Shown here: positions 45,661-59,989 of the stretch, piece by piece
Position numbering within the stretch: position 1 is the first letter of the stretch
Layout of the letters: each line of letters begins with the position of its first letter
Source of the DNA: Daphnia pulex
Taxonomy: Eukaryota; Arthropoda; Branchiopoda; Diplostraca; Daphniidae
Reading direction: 5' to 3'
Assembly: GCF_021134715.1 (NCBI RefSeq)
Contig: NC_060023.1
Span: 4,836,001 to 4,900,000 of the forward strand
Length of the DNA: 64,000 nucleotides
Program-made: the position numbers and the translations under genes
The notes under the pieces: generated by a model
Databases searched by the model: none
What the model was told of the DNA's origin: nothing
Seen by the model: the letters and a program-made list of their open reading frames with translations, nothing else

Positions 45661-48600
45661 CTGCGTAATAACACCGAAGGAAACGAAAAAAATACCGACT
45701 AGTCAAATACAAGCCTAAGGCTCAGTCGAGCGAAGGTGCAGTTAAGTTGGCGAGAAACGAATTACGAAGGAGAACAACCGCAGAGAGAATGGAACGTCTG
45801 CTCACTAGCAGCCCAACTCGACGACTGAGCGCTTACAAGCTGGCGCAACCTCTTAGGGTTTTCTCAACTTGAGGGGGGGGGGGGAGACCAGCAGCGAAAA
45901 CCCACAGCGAAAACCCACAACATGTAGGCCAGCACAAGTCTCTTGCAAGACCGAGTCAAGGTGAAACTATAAATGAGCTCACTGTCGCGTAGTGTAGCTC
46001 TGCTGCCTATTTGACGAACTGCCGACTTTCGAGTCGACTTCCAAAGACGACTACACGCTGACGCTTGTGTCAATAAGTCGGGTAAATAATCAGGTATTCG
46101 GGTTTCTTTTTCGGTCGCACAAAGTTCTTGGCGCGACATCACGAAAATTGACTATTAGACGACGAGTAACTATTATACTACTAAATTCGGAAAAAATATT
46201 GCTACCCAAAGTTGACGTTCTACTTTACTAGACGTTTACGTTACTTTCGCGATTTCTAGCTTAAGGCATATCCTCGAAACGATATGCACTTATTCGTCCG
46301 TATCTACTATACGGAAGACGTGTAGTCATGAATATTTAGCAGTGCTATATTTTCTCTTTCTATTGAAAAATGCTACAATTTGCTGAATGCTGGATATATT
46401 GTACAACTCATTTCCAAAACAGAAAATGTTACAACAAAGCGTACAAGGAAAGAAAAAAAAAAGAAATTCGTTCAATTACTCGCTGCTGCCGAGCGCTAGA
46501 ATTTGAATTATACTGCTGAGGCGTGTGAAAATCTTGACAGCAACACGCACACGTACATTTCTTGGACTGGGCAGAATTGGTTTCATTTCTGTGTACAATG
46601 CTCGATTCTTCTGAACATCTTATTACATTATTGTACACACGATCAAATTAATTTTTTACCGTAATGCGCACAATTTTAAACGGATGTGAGAGCTGAAAAT
46701 CATTGACAAATGATGTTGATGAATTCATAGTTTCGCCCCACGGGTTCACTCACTCAACAGTCAACAGTCAACACGCATTCACATAACTGATGTAAGTGAT
46801 TGCTGCAAACAATGAAAACGAGTTGGAAGAAGTCTTTGCTAAAAATGCAATCAAGCAACAGTTATAGTAACGGTAGTTGGATTTAGATAACTCCGACGAC
46901 AAAGGACTTATCAAAAGTTTCCGCTAAAGCACTATAGAAAGCATATTTTTCTTTGTTTCTTATTTTCTTTGTTGCTTTGTTACATTTACAACAAAACACT
47001 GATCTGAGTATCGTCATAATAACATTCTAGAAGCCCAGTACCCGTGCAGTTCTCATTAGCACAAAGTAGTCAAGGCTGTTTAACCGCATATGACGATCCT
47101 GACATGAATTCCAATTGCAGACATAATAACTTAAGCAAATATAGTACAGCAAATATATTCAGGATGTGTAAATATTTGAAAGCTTATAAGCCATTCTATT
47201 GAATCATTTTATCTTAAATAAGAAGTCTTATCATTTTCAACCTTCAGCTTCTCGGATTGAATTATTGGTTGTAGACCTGTAGAGTTTCTCAAATCTCTTT
47301 TCCTCGCGCAATCGAAATTCGTCGTACGGAGTGGAAAAATTCCATGTGACGCAATCATATGCACAAGTTTTGCTAACGAAATCAATTTAACCTTGATCGT
47401 GATGCAACAGTTTTCCGTGACTGCAGCATGACTCTGTGTCGACTTTCGCAACGGATCCCGAGTGTCTACCATTTTTGTATGCAGATGTTGGGCGATGTTG
47501 GGTTATCTTAAAGATATTTCAAGTTGCAAACAAATGCATTGCGAAACATTATCAAATGCATCTATTTATTAAAGTCTTACATTCTTTAGTTTACTAGCCC
47601 AAATAACATTAAATGTAACATCAAATAAATTTAAAAAAAATAAAAAAAATAGTCATTGGTACCGTAACTTTTTTGTGCATTTGTTGCAATCTTACTATTA
47701 CATTCGCAACTAGTTATGACTATACACGTTATAAATTTTATTAGTGAACTATTTAAATTGTCAAGATTGATACAATAAACGATCTCATCCTTCCCGCTTC
47801 GTCTCCTCGATCTAGTGGGAAATTTCAAATTTGGACCTATTTGGATACCGTAGTTAATTTTAGGAAAGCGGACGACAATGAAGATCCTATTATTCAGTTT
47901 TTTTTTTCTTTGTCTTGCTAACTTATTATGCAATCTACTCCACACGTTTCTTCATTTCTCACACACTATCACGATGCTGGTCAAATAGACAAAGGTGATA
48001 GTCATTTTCTTGTCCTAAAAAACGTTAGTTTTATACATTATTAAGGTACGTTTATTTGTATGAGATGGCATTGTTGCTTCTTCACGAAGCCATTCATCAG
48101 CTGGAAAAAAAAACCTTGTCACACTTGAATGAGATGAGGCCTTGAACGATAGCTACAACCTACCGCTTACATTGTCCTAAGTGGAGAAAACTGAAAGCGC
48201 GACTTCGCGGCAGAGCCGAGTTACGAAACAACTCTCAAACAGTCGTTAGTATATGAATTATTAGGTAGATTCTGAAATTTTGACGTGGGTGGTATATGAA
48301 AAAAACAAAAAAACAAAAAAAACAGAGCTGCTTTTTATTACGGTACTTTGAATCCAATTTTCGAATACATCATTCATCAATTCGAACTCTGAATATTACA
48401 CAGTAGGTTGCATATTGACCGCAAAACCAGGATTCGTAACTATTTGTTGCCCTTTCTGAAAAATAGACACCGTGAGACACCGTGATATCGACCTGAATCG
48501 AAATATAATTTCCAAATCAATATTTATGTAATCGCATACATGCAATTGTGAAGAAACATTTTGGAAAACTTTGAAATGTAACAGAAGAATTTTTAGTTTA

Positions 48601-50799
48601 GGTTGGGTGGACATGGGGGAAGCTGACATTTTCCAGTACTTTAGGCATTGATGGTGCAAGAAATTTTAATGTGGTGTCTGAAAATTCCTCAATTCAGACT
48701 TAAACCTTCGCAACGCGGTGATTTAATACGAAATGGAAACTATCTTCGATACTATATCCTAAAAAATGAGAGTCAACAGGCTGATTGCTAGTTGTGAACA
48801 ACATACTATGATTCTAGGCAAATCAGTGCAGATCAGACATAAATAGGTTTTAGAATTGAGACAGTATGGAAATGAATGTTAATAAATAGACTAATGTTTT
48901 ATAGTCGAGTACTGCTGCAATAAATAAAAAAAAAAGAAAAAGAAGCCAATCTTGTGAATATAATTTTAATCTCGTGAACCGAGCTCTACATAAAAATAGC
49001 TAGCAAGACTTAAAAACAAAAGGTCATTTCTTTTAGTTGAAGTTTAACGGTATCACGCATAATAGAAAGAAGGTGAAGAAAACAATACAAAGAAGCTATT
49101 CAAATTTTAACTGCCCACGAAACAAAACAAAAAAATTATTTTATGCCTCAAAAGTAGCCAAAGTTCGATGAAACGGTACAAGATATGAATGACTGGTCAA
49201 TCGCTAGAATAGAGAAAGAATCCTCTTTTGTATGACTTAACAGTACAAACTATTTAGAAGCAACTTACAACGCAGATGCTTTAGTCTGAAAACAAACGAA
49301 ATGACCTAGGGGAGTTTTTGCGCTCAAATGATTACGCGAAAGTGGAATATATTCAAAAAGCAGAACAAAAGCTTTGTGAAAGGCTTCTAAGTTTTCTCGG
49401 ATAAGACATATTTATACTTTTTTCAACTTCTATTTTTTTTTCGAATTACGACCACGCGATTCGACCAATCAGTATACGTAATGGAAAATTTATTCAAATG
49501 TAACATGTACAAAAGAAAAATATTCGTCTAGTGTATATACTACATGAAACGTTCCTTGGAAGAAACGAGTCAATGACCCTTCCGGGATTTTGGTGCGTGA
49601 ATACCCGCTGCGCTCTTCGTCCAGCCAGTTGCGGCCTTCACGCGCGCAGCACACACACACAATTTAGCTATTTTGGTTACTTTTATTTTGAATGTTTAGT
49701 AATGTTGGAAACCGCATTGCAGGGTAGCGTCCTTGAACTTTATGTGCATTCCTATAAGAAAATGATAAAAGCTATATCTACTTTTCTTTCCTCCTGCTAT
49801 CTAAAAGATATCGAAAGATATAGCTTGTTTTTAAATGTATTTAAATCATCATATATAAGCAAAAGACTTATTTTTCTCGTCACAATTTAGCCCTCGATTT
49901 TATTTCAGAATTAGCGTTTCGATTTTGAGACTGATTTGCACGCAATCATTTTCAGCGCGACCCAGTATTTTTAACAACTTGCAACACGCGAAACGTATAT
50001 GTGGACGTGAAAGTGTGAAACTTTTGTTTCACTGAAACCAACAAATTTTTTCTCAATTTAAATATCTTTTATGTATGATGGTTAGCGTTAGCTAGCTTGA
50101 GTTGATCATTTTTACATGGCCTTCATCGGAATTTCTTTGAACTTTGAAGGTAAAGTAGCGGATAGTCTGGTCTGGGATATGGACGAACAATAATGTGGCA
50201 ACATCATGAAAGTAGAAGGTCGTTCTAGTACAACGGATTTCAACCTTGCCGCCAGCGCAATGTGTAATTTCTCATAGGGTAATCACATGAGCTTCTTTTC
50301 GGATTCTTTTGACTTGGACATAGTCTGTTCGAAATTATTGCCGTTGTGTAATACATTTTTTCCTGTAAAAATATGATTGCTTATTTAGAAAGATTGAACT
50401 GCTGTTCGTGTTCAAGTTGTCGTGAATCATTACTCCTGTGAATAGATATCATGGATGCCTAAGATGGCAGTATTTTCAAGTTTTATACGCTCTAATGTTT
50501 ATGTGACATCAATTCTTTTGAAGGACTAACAATAGTTTCATCGAAGAAACAATTAGTCACGATATTTGTTTGCGTATATTTCTGGGTTATTTAAAACGAA
50601 AATAAACCATACAATCAGATTAAAAATAACTTTACCAGTTTCCATTACTCCGATTATGACAAACGATACAGGGATAAAATTTGGGAGCACGCAATTTTCG
50701 TGGTCAACACAAAAAATTGAGTTTAATCGAAATTAATTTTTTTCTCGTTTTTTGCGTATCATCATTTATCATCATTGTACCTACTAGATTACTTGTTAC
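45661..50799. other. Noncoding region, no gene seen
   Basis: Mostly AT-rich. A 12-G run lies at about 45873-45884. A GC-richer stretch at 45730-46140 with a TATA-like word (CTATAAATGAG, 45967) might be regulatory. A 92-codon minus frame (45864-46142) and a 119-codon plus frame (49531-49890) have no recognisable domain. Confidence 0.45.
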
Positions 50800-52203
50800 T
50801 AGCGCTCCCACTCGATTTGATGATAATCGATTCCAATCGATTATAATCGATTAATTAATCATTCGATTATAATCGACGGCAAAATTATCCAATCGACGCA
50901 TAATCGATTAGCTTTTTTTTTTTTTGTATTATCCATTCGATTGGAAGAAAAATTAATCGATTAATCGACCGATTTTCCAAAATGTTATTTTTCTAAAATT
51001 AGTTTTTTTTGCTCTTAGCGCGAGAACGGGGAGAAGAGGTAGAATGGGACGAATGGGGGAGAAGAGAAAACGTGGGTCCCCTTTTTTTCGTACGCCCTCC
51101 TCCCTCCCATTCGTCCCATTCTCCCTCTTCTCCCCGTTCTCGCGCTAAAAAAGTCTAGAGCCATGCTGCGTTGCCAGATAAAACGACGAAAGAAAACAGA
51201 TCCGAAAGAGCCCTATATTCTATTTAAAAAGATGTCATAGATCCATTATTGTCTTCTCGCGCTATAAATTATCTGTTTTTGAGAATTGTTTCCTTTAAGT
51301 TAACATTGGAAATTGGATTAAATTGATATTTTAATTTTTAAAGTTAAGTTTTGTTCAAAACACCCTGATGTGCATGAATATCTCACTCATTCTTCTGATT
51401 TTGTGTGAAATATTATTGTGAACTTAGTTCAAGCGATAGTTATGCAACCGACTACTTTCAGCATAATTAAGAACTAAGCTAATGTCTTTTAGCATCATAA
51501 AGTTCTCGTAATTATTTACTAAACAATGAATTTAAAGAATTCGATAAATTTTTATCGCAATTCAATCGAGTTTAGTCGATTTTCGTCGATTTCGATCACT
51601 TTTTTTATTTTATTTATATTAATCGTTAATCGACTATAATCGATAATGTTATAGCTCGGGCAAGAAAGATTCGGAGAGAGGACAAAGGCGATTCTGAGGA
51701 ACTGGACGACGGGTGGATGACGGATCGGCGTAGCTGAAGGAGAGAAAGAGAGAGAGAAGAGGGGCATTCGGGGGAGAGGCAAGGAGGGAGACGGACGGTC
51801 TTGCTCAGATTAAAGAAGTATTTATTGTCTATATATTTGATTGTTTTGCGGACCAAGGTTCTTGCTGTAGAATAGGGTTGGTGCATGAATAAGGGATTCC
51901 TTAAAAAATATATCATTAGAACCAGTTTTTCACGCTGATTCTCATGGTATTTTTTTTTTAATTTTTAAAATAATAATTCCCCCCGTAATCTCACTTCAAA
52001 GTTGAGATTAGCACCCCCCATTTTAAAACGGACCCCACGCCATTTTTGGTGGGCGGTCCTTAAAATGTGATGAATTTTGCTCTCCCCCCCCCTTTCACCC
52101 TTTTCTTGCTGCCTATCCACCCCCTTTTTTGCCCTTAGGGCCTAAAGCGAAAGACGAAAAGGGTGAAAAGGGGGGAATTCATTTTGGTCGAGTGGGAGCG
52201 CTA
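50800..52203. mobile_element. hAT-like non-autonomous DNA transposon, 1,404 bp
   Basis: The terminal inverted repeat is 16 bases (TAGCGCTCCCACTCGA / TCGAGTGGGAGCGCTA). It is flanked by CTTGTTAC (50792-50799) and TTTGTTAC (52204-52211), an 8-bp target duplication with one change. An 8-bp duplication and short TIRs are typical of hAT elements. Internally there are many ATCGATTA-type words near both ends of the first 850 bases, a 43-bp-arm palindrome (51015-51148) and a subterminal inverted pair (CCCTTTCACCCTTTTC / GAAAAGGGTGAAAAGGGG). There is no transposase ORF, so it would need a partner in trans. Confidence 0.8.
51015..51148. repeat. Long palindrome inside the hAT-like element
   Basis: Arms 51015-51057 and 51106-51148 (TTAGCGCGAGAACGGGGAGA... 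and its complement) match with one mismatch across 43 bases, separated by 48 bases. Transcribed, it would form a long hairpin RNA. Confidence 0.85.
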
Positions 52204-52671
52204 TTTGTTACATGAAGTTTTATCGGTTTAACATGATCCGTGAGTACGAAGGCCGTACAGATTATGGTACGTTACAAAACAATTCTTGCGAAAACCGTAA
52301 AAGTTACCTTTTAAAATGCGTTTCAAATTGCATTCTTCATCATTCTTAGACTCAAGCATGAGTTCGGATCTGATATCCTCAGTTCCTCATGGATTTCTGA
52401 AAAATTAAACAAGCATATTTGGATCTGATCGAATGGAGAACGAGAACTCTTTCTTTATAATCTAAATAACCAAGTAAAAGTTTATAAAATTACATGATAG
52501 ATAGTGATCGTTATTTTCAAAAATTTCCGATGGGAAATTCATTCAAAAAAGAAATTTACCGGGACATTTCCCGTCTATGGTTACCTTTTCTATCAATTGT
52601 ATTTTCAGACTATAGGGCTGTTCGACATATTTTTTGACATTTGTTTCCATCTGACAACTGAGCCGTTGTTT

Positions 52672-52832
52672 GAATTCATCATCTGCTAGAGAGCCTCTGG
52701 CATTGTGCCCCGCTTTGTCTGACCCATCAAATCCAACCCCACACCCATCTCATCCCCCCACCCCCCATTCAAAATCCACCCAGAAAAAGCGAGGCACAAT
52801 GTGCCTGAGGCTCTCTAGCAGATGATAAATTC
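52672..52832. mobile_element. Short MITE, about 161 bp
   Basis: GAATTCATCATCTGCTAGAG and its inverse (CTCTAGCAGATGATAAATTC) form arms of about 45 bases containing GAGGCTCTCTAGCAGATGA. The 65-base C-rich centre has CCCCCCACCCCCCATTC. No ORF. The family was not identified, and a target duplication is not clear. Confidence 0.75.
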
Positions 52833-55800
52833 CCTGTGTTCATCGTTTTTCGATAGCAGAAAACTTGTCTTGCTAGGGAACAGCCAAATATACTAGTCGT
52901 TCTGGTATTTCTTTTTTTAATTTCACCAATTATTCTTTAAACCCAAACCAAAAATGTAAACAATGCAATTTAAGTTCAAAATGTTGATCATAATATCATG
53001 AATTCTTATACTTTTGCAGCATTGCCAAAATTTATATTATTTTTTAAATTTACTAACAATAAGCAAAGACTTATTGGATTTAAAAAATACAATTATTTCA
53101 AAATGAAGTTTAAAATGGTGTAGACTAAGCTCGCAAAGAAAACCTTTCAAATTTTTAATTTAGATGTTATGGTTCTTTCCAGATTAACCAATCTGCTGAT
53201 CCAGGTAACCAATTTAGCTTAGCAAGACGGTCTTAGAGCTTTGGGTAGCGAATTCAAAGAAGTTGGTAGCTTTTCAGAGGGAAAACGAATTCTTCTAATA
53301 GTGATGGGTGAAGAGAAGATTTTGGTTTGGACAATGTAGATGACTGTGACCCTGTGACCCTGTCACCTGTCACTGATTAGGGTCAGAGAGACTACTTGGT
53401 ACATTCAGATCTCTCTACAATGCCGAGTGGGTTTTGAAAGCTATGTACAGCTAGCTCTCCCACACTTATTTGAGCAAGCTTAACCACTTCCTAGTTCATC
53501 AAATCATCTTAAGAATCAATTCTGTTCTACTCGTCCTGCATCTCGAAGAGTAATCATTATCTGAAGTATTGTTTGCACTACAGCCATTTTTGTTGATTTC
53601 CAAACATATGATGAAGCAATGCAGTAAGGGCAAACTCTTATCCGGCAACTGCACTACGTGGTAGAGGACGTTTCAAGATGGAAAGAAGTTCAGTACGAGA
53701 AGTGCGAAAGATAGCACTCGTAAAGGTTAAGAACCGTAAGCCGTAAGGGAAATCGAAAAGAAAATGGTACTAAAGTACTCGACCTTGAGCGACACCGAGC
53801 GGTGTACCAACAAATATTCTGCATACATGCATGTTTAATTCTAGTCTTAAGTGTCTAGTGGTCTCCACTGGTGTATTTAGCTATCTTCTCTTCACACTTA
53901 GGGTCGGGTCCCTATGGCCGAGGGTGAGATGAGACTACGAGGCCAACTAGTAGATTACATTTAAACATGTTTTCTTTTACTCTGCATAAGCAACTCGTTT
54001 GCAATTTCTGAAGCAAAGGACATAAAGTTATAAGGTCACATATAGTTATTCTTACACCATTAATTCTTACCTTTTACGCCAATCTCACATCGCAACTGGA
54101 CTTTAAAAGGTTTAAAGTTTATCCCGTCTCTATGACCGTGGTCGCAGAATGTTTGACTTTCTCACTACAGTTAACGGAGTCAAGAATACCTTTATGGTAG
54201 AAGATGTTCTGGGTAGAAATTAATTCGTGGTCTAGCAACTAATTTTACCTCTATTTCTGCACCGACCAACATTGGTTTATCATTAAATTTCATTGAAACT
54301 ATAGTAGCCTTCTGAAAGACGATGATGGTTGGTAATTGGCAACGAGTCTTTACAATCTAGAAATTTTTCCAGAATTTTACAAAGATAAAAAAAGTAATCC
54401 GCGTGCCTCGCTGTACCATCTACACTTTCTACGGTAATCTTGCATCAAAGTTTATCCTTAGCGCATACACACTAGAAAACCATATCTAAGATGGCAACTA
54501 AAGTAGAAGTTGGAGGAATTACTTTATCAATCAAAAAGTTCATCCCCATTCAACCTACATTTGATGCCAGGGAAGATGCGTAGTTACCTTTTCCAAGTAA
54601 GAAAACAAGAGTAAATAAAGTTGGAAAGCTAACGTCTGTGGTTCAATGCACGTGAGTAAGAAGTAAATATCTGAATGAAGCATCTGAATTGAACCTTCAA
54701 AAATTACGTCAATTAACTACGCAGTGAAATTGGCAACTTCGTCTCACTCTCAGATCATAGAGGTGGTAATACATAAACTCCTCATTTAAAATCATGGTTC
54801 TTGGAGAAAGTTGGATTTGCTAAGTGTCATCAGCACCACACATCCTGGAACAAACTAGTGTGGGGGAGAACGCAAATCGCACGATCGTTGTAGCTGGTCA
54901 CATCCTTCTACATGTTAAACCATCCTTGAACGCCCTCCTGTGGAAAGGCAATTGTCTGCGCTGTTTATACTCTAAATAAAGTCAGTAATATAATTTTATT
55001 ATTTATACCCTATCAAATAAGGCATGGCTTCAAAATATGTCTCTCATTTGCGGAATATTTTAATACATCGCGTCCATCCACATCCCAAAAGGTGGTCAAC
55101 GGAAACTGGACTAAAAAAAGCATAATTTTGGTTGGGTATACACATAGAAGTCCTATCGTTTTAGGGATCCCACCGGAAGTAAATTGAAATCAGCAGAAAT
55201 GTGATATTTGATGAATAGCTAATGAAAAGCTATTCAGCTAATGAATCCGAAAAAATTACAGTAACTACCTAAAGTTTTCGGACAGCTTAGATCAGCTTTT
55301 GGAAAAACATGTTTTTTTAATAATCGAAGAATCTAGATAAAACAGGGATTTCTGGAATATGTCCTCTGGCTTCCCATTTGTAAAGGGTTCACAGATTAAC
55401 ATTCGCATTGAAGAATCCAAATTCCAACAACTTCTGCTCCAAACCAAAAACTGTCTATACAGCGGTGGTCTAGTTATAGATACGACCTGTGCATGATTCT
55501 TTAACCGAGTGGTTCCATAGCCAAGCACTTAACTGCCATCTACGGGGGATTCCACCCTGCGTTTTTTTATTCACGTAAAGATCTGGAGACTGCTGAGCAC
55601 GAAAGTAGTGTGGATATTTTGCACTACCAACTAGTAGTAGCTCTATTTTCCATGTCCCAGTAGCATTCCCGCAAATAACTAGTGCGAGTCTTTCGCCCTT
55701 ATAGCGTTAGTCTTTCTCATGTAAAAAAAAACCCCGAATGGGCGACTCTATTTCCTTTATATTTACGTCGCGACCAGGAAGAGGCTACGCTGTCTAGCGT

Positions 55801-57000
55801 TTACCTGACCTAAACATTTCAATATTTAAATAAAATTAAATATTGAAAATTCATGTACTATTGCCTATTTTCTGTCTTAGTTATGGCACATTTTAATTTC
55901 CCACAGCAAAAATGAAGTAATGAGTAATTATATAAAATATCTGTGATTCAATACACCGACCGTGGCGCTGAAACACGACAGAACCATTTCGGTTGTATAA
56001 TCAGGATGATTTTATAAACGGGCGGTTTGATAAGTTGACCACCACTGTAGCGAAGATTGGGGCAACTGAATCATTTCCCCCTCTTTGCACACATTCCGTT
56101 ATTTTCCACGAGTATTTAAATTCACAAATCCTTAAACAGGGAAATAAATGCTGGTTCAACTGTTGATTGTTTCAAGCAAATCAAAATATATTAAGATCTT
56201 TACATTTCATAGAGTGCAACCACTTTTCCTTAGAATGGTACCCCGACCACGAAGTTGTGAAAAATAAGACAAATCTTATCTTCTTCTGCTAAGTTTTTTT
56301 TCCTTCTGGGTTATGTTGTGTTCTAAGCTTTATTTAGCACTTTCAAGTTTCTGCACTGACTGATTTTGCACTGACGATTTCTTACGATGCTGTTTTTTAC
56401 TGAGATGTTCGTCCTAGTTGTTGTGATAGAGGAATGGATTAAGCACTGCTCTGCAAAAAAGGTGTGCTAATGCTGATTCTGCCTCGAGCAGAGACAGCGC
56501 AGAGACGCTTTGGCAGACGATTATCTGCTAAAGCGGGGCAGATGTTAGTCGATGGCAAGCAAACACCAAGATTTTGACGTACATGGGTCGTATCAAGTGT
56601 CTGAGATCTCAGCTTGGATCACTTATCTAAAGTGAGTTATAACTGCCAAGCAGACAAAGTCAATATACAAGCGGGATATATGAAATGCTGCAAAATTGTT
56701 TTCAAATAAATACATAGAATGCAACTATAAATATAAAAATATAAATAAAGAAGAAGTTAAATTTTTATTTTAGAAACATTTCATTGCGGATAATGGAACG
56801 CAAAATAAACATAATTCAGCTATCAATATAGTTTTTGATTCTTTAAAGATAATGTTTCCTATTGGGAAAAAAAGAACAAGCAAAAAGGCGTAAAAGGAAA
56901 CTATTTTTGACGAAAGGAAAAGGTTTGAAACGTTTATTAGGACAACGAAGAGACTAAAAATTACGCTCGTATTGTATTCTCCATATAAGAATTTTCTTAG
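52833..57000. other. Noncoding region, no gene seen
   Basis: AT-rich. It has a short GTGACCCTGT repeat near 53346-53375 and nothing else recognised. No ORF above 80 codons on either strand. Confidence 0.5.
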
Positions 57001-57060
57001 GTATGAAAGGGGTACGGTATGATAAATCCTGCGCAGGACTTTACATAGTAAAACGTTTAG

Positions 57061-58330
57061 TTGAATTCCTATATTAGTGCAGAGAAGGTGTTGGCTTATA
57101 AACAGGCAATGGTGTTATTCATATCAAAAGAAAAGGTTATAGTTAAATTTATCTCTCCCTGTGGCGGAATTAGTTTTCTTAAAGTGTCAGAAAAAGAAAA
57201 ACGGCGAATTGATGTAGTTTATTCAAATAGTTTAAACTTAAAAAATAAGAGATAAAAATATTTTTATGTGCATTTGGTTAAAAGATCCAGATTTTTTAAA
57301 GAAGATTACGGATGCTGTCTACGACCAGTTTTTGAAACAACAAAGACAAAAAATATTCAAGAAAAATTGTGGACGGAAAAATAAAATCGAATACTGGATG
57401 GGCATCTTGTTACGTTATTAAACATTTAAAAGTAGGCTAATAGTTACTCAGTAATATAGAGTGCATTCCGTTTTCGACCCAATGTAATATTTTAGATGCT
57501 AAATATATGTAAAAGAAATTCGTTCTTTTCAATAAAGCACGAAGAAGATGCTGAGACGGATGATGAAGGCCCAGGCACTAGTGGTCAGCAACACGTACTA
57601 GCTCTAGGTAATTCTCGTATTACTGTTATCGACGGCAATTTCCGTATGTTGCCAAAGGATGCTGCTATAAAGACAGGAGGTAAAAGAAAAGCTACCTTGC
57701 AATTTCTCCGTATGCCTGCCGTAAAGAAAAGGCATGTTATGGAATGAGCAACCGACGGTAACAACCTAGGTAAAAATTACAAACAATGAGTTTGTACGAT
57801 CAATTAATTAAATATATTTTTTCAGACGACGTAAATGACGAACAAGAAAGAGTGGTGGTTGCAATGAATACGGAGTCGACGAAGACGACGATGTCGATGT
57901 AAAAGAGATTCCGAAAAATGGACTTATATATTCAAACTGATTTACTTCTACATAGTTTCGTTCACTTCAAGATTCAATTTGATGCTCCCTATTGAAAAAA
58001 TGAAGATACGGATCAATGTTTTATCTGTTTAATTATACATCACCAATTTTTCTTTTAATATGTTTGTATTAGTTATAAAAACAACATGTGATTGCCAGGA
58101 TGAGAAAATCTATTGCGTCGTTTTCCAAGAAAATTGCCATTATGAAAATAACTTGTGTCCTTGTGGACCATGTGTCAGAAATGAACTATAATGGATCAAA
58201 GGAGAAGAAAATCGTGGAGCCTAAGAAGAAACAAGGAGAAAAAAATTGGAGAAGAGAACTACTGGACATTGAAAACTACTGGGCATGAGGAAAGGGTTGT
58301 CATCCTAAAATCCATCGCGGACAGTCATTT
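57061..58330 (+). pseudogene. Unrecognised coding remnant with Cys-rich segment
   Basis: Several frames with coding-like composition follow one another: 57061-57255 ('VLAYKQAMVLFISKEKVIVK'), about 57280-57420 ('DPDFLKKITDAVYDQFLK'), 57496-57747 ('EDAETDDEGPGTSGQQHVLA', preceded by a possible acceptor TTTTAG) and about 58070-58200. In the last, one frame reads 'CDCQDEKIYC' and 'NLCPCGPCVRNEL', a Cys-rich patch. Stops lie between the blocks. Two could be true introns (for example GTAAAAATTAC near 57770 to TTTCAG at 57826). It may be a decayed transposon or a diverged gene. Family unknown. Confidence 0.3.
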
Positions 58331-59989
58331 AAAAAACAAACAACTCTTCTGATCGTCTAACATCAGCTATCGAGAAAATAGCCGACAAATAAATGTGCTG
58401 CAGTTTCATTTTCAATAAAAAGATATGACATCTTATGAAGTTCTTTCTTTTTATCCAGCTCTTGTTTTGCCCATTCTATAACCACAAAAAACAGTAACAC
58501 TTCAACACAAACTAAATTTCAACTTGTTTGCCTTTTCATGTCCTTCGTTGTGTTTGAATAATTCCTTCTTTTCTGCTGCGCATATTAAACGTGATCTTGA
58601 GATTTAATTGATGAGAATCTAGACGGGATCTTTGATCTTGCAGTTCCGTGTCCAGCATCCAAGATTCGATTGGTAACAATAACTCTCTCAACTCTGAACC
58701 GCTGAAATCATCAATTAACAGTCGTCGAGTACGGATTAATTTGAATAAGTTTAAGTATAAATTGTTAAATTGTTTATCTGAGTCTAATGAATAAGAAATC
58801 AGATTTGAGTGCATTCCATGCAAATCACTGTAAAATATATTTTAATTGTATTTCTTTTCCTCTTAGCAGTTACGTTACCTAGATCACCTTCAATTGCATC
58901 TGCAAAAGCAAAAAATCAAAATAAAGCAATTGTGTGCAAAGTGGAGTTGGAAGCAATGCTTTTGAAACTTTTTCCGGATTCTTTTGGCTAGTAGCAGGTG
59001 CAGGCTAAGCGATTCCCGGCAGGATTTCCGGGTCTGGCTGTCCTTTCCATAGGCTGGACTTAGTCTCATAGCCTTGATGTTACGTTAAAAAGACTGGGTC
59101 AAGTGAAAGGAGCAGACGACTCTGGCTTCACTGTGGAAAATACCGCATTGAATGCTTGAAAAATAGTGAAAAAAGAGCTACTCCTGAAGATTAACATTAT
59201 AAAACAATGATTACCTTGCACATAGAAGCCTCGAAGTCCATCATGAATTCTTTCACTCTTAGATCCTTATCCACAATTCATGAACTAATCATGAATATAG
59301 AATGAAATATAGTATAAGAACTCAAAACGACTGTTTAACAGTAAAAAACTATTACCACAAGAGAATGCAACAATAATCGAAATTTGGTTCTCCCAGTATT
59401 CAAACTATAGACTACAGTGTGTGGGAATGATTTTATAACCCATAGGCCATTCTTTGTATCCATCAGAAGAATGCTCTGACATTTTGCTAAACACTTAAAT
59501 CCGTTATTAATTACGAGTCATTAGAAAATGGGCCTGAAGGACATTTAAAAAAAGGATGGCCTGAAAGACACGGGCTTGAATTTCGCCCATTCAAAATCAA
59601 CGATTTCCATAAAAAATGTGTGTAGATATAATTAAGGATTACAGCAGTTTACTTCCACTTGCAAAAAAATGCCATCTTACAGCTTCTTTCTGGGGAAACA
59701 AAATTCGTCGTCTACTTAATTACATGTTGTGACAATTTGAAATTAATGGCTTTACATAATATACAAGAAAACGTTGTTGGAGAAACTTATTCACTAGCAT
59801 GGAATACAATTTCCATAAAAGATCCCATAAAAGATTAGTATTTTATGGCATAATATGTTTTTGAGGGGTTTGTGGATTAGGATAAAGGTTATGAGATTTC
59901 ACTTATTTTAAGATTGTTAAAAACCGTATTCCTGTTATTCTATTAAGATGATGCTTTTTGAAATATGTTGTCTATTATTATAGAGAGGA
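58331..59989. other. Noncoding region, no gene seen
   Basis: AT-rich. A 95-codon minus frame (58536-58823) has no known domain or splice context. Nothing else recognised. Confidence 0.4.

Noticed and set aside
49531..49890. 119-codon ORF
   Set aside because: Low-information composition in AT-rich DNA, no domain, no splice or promoter context.
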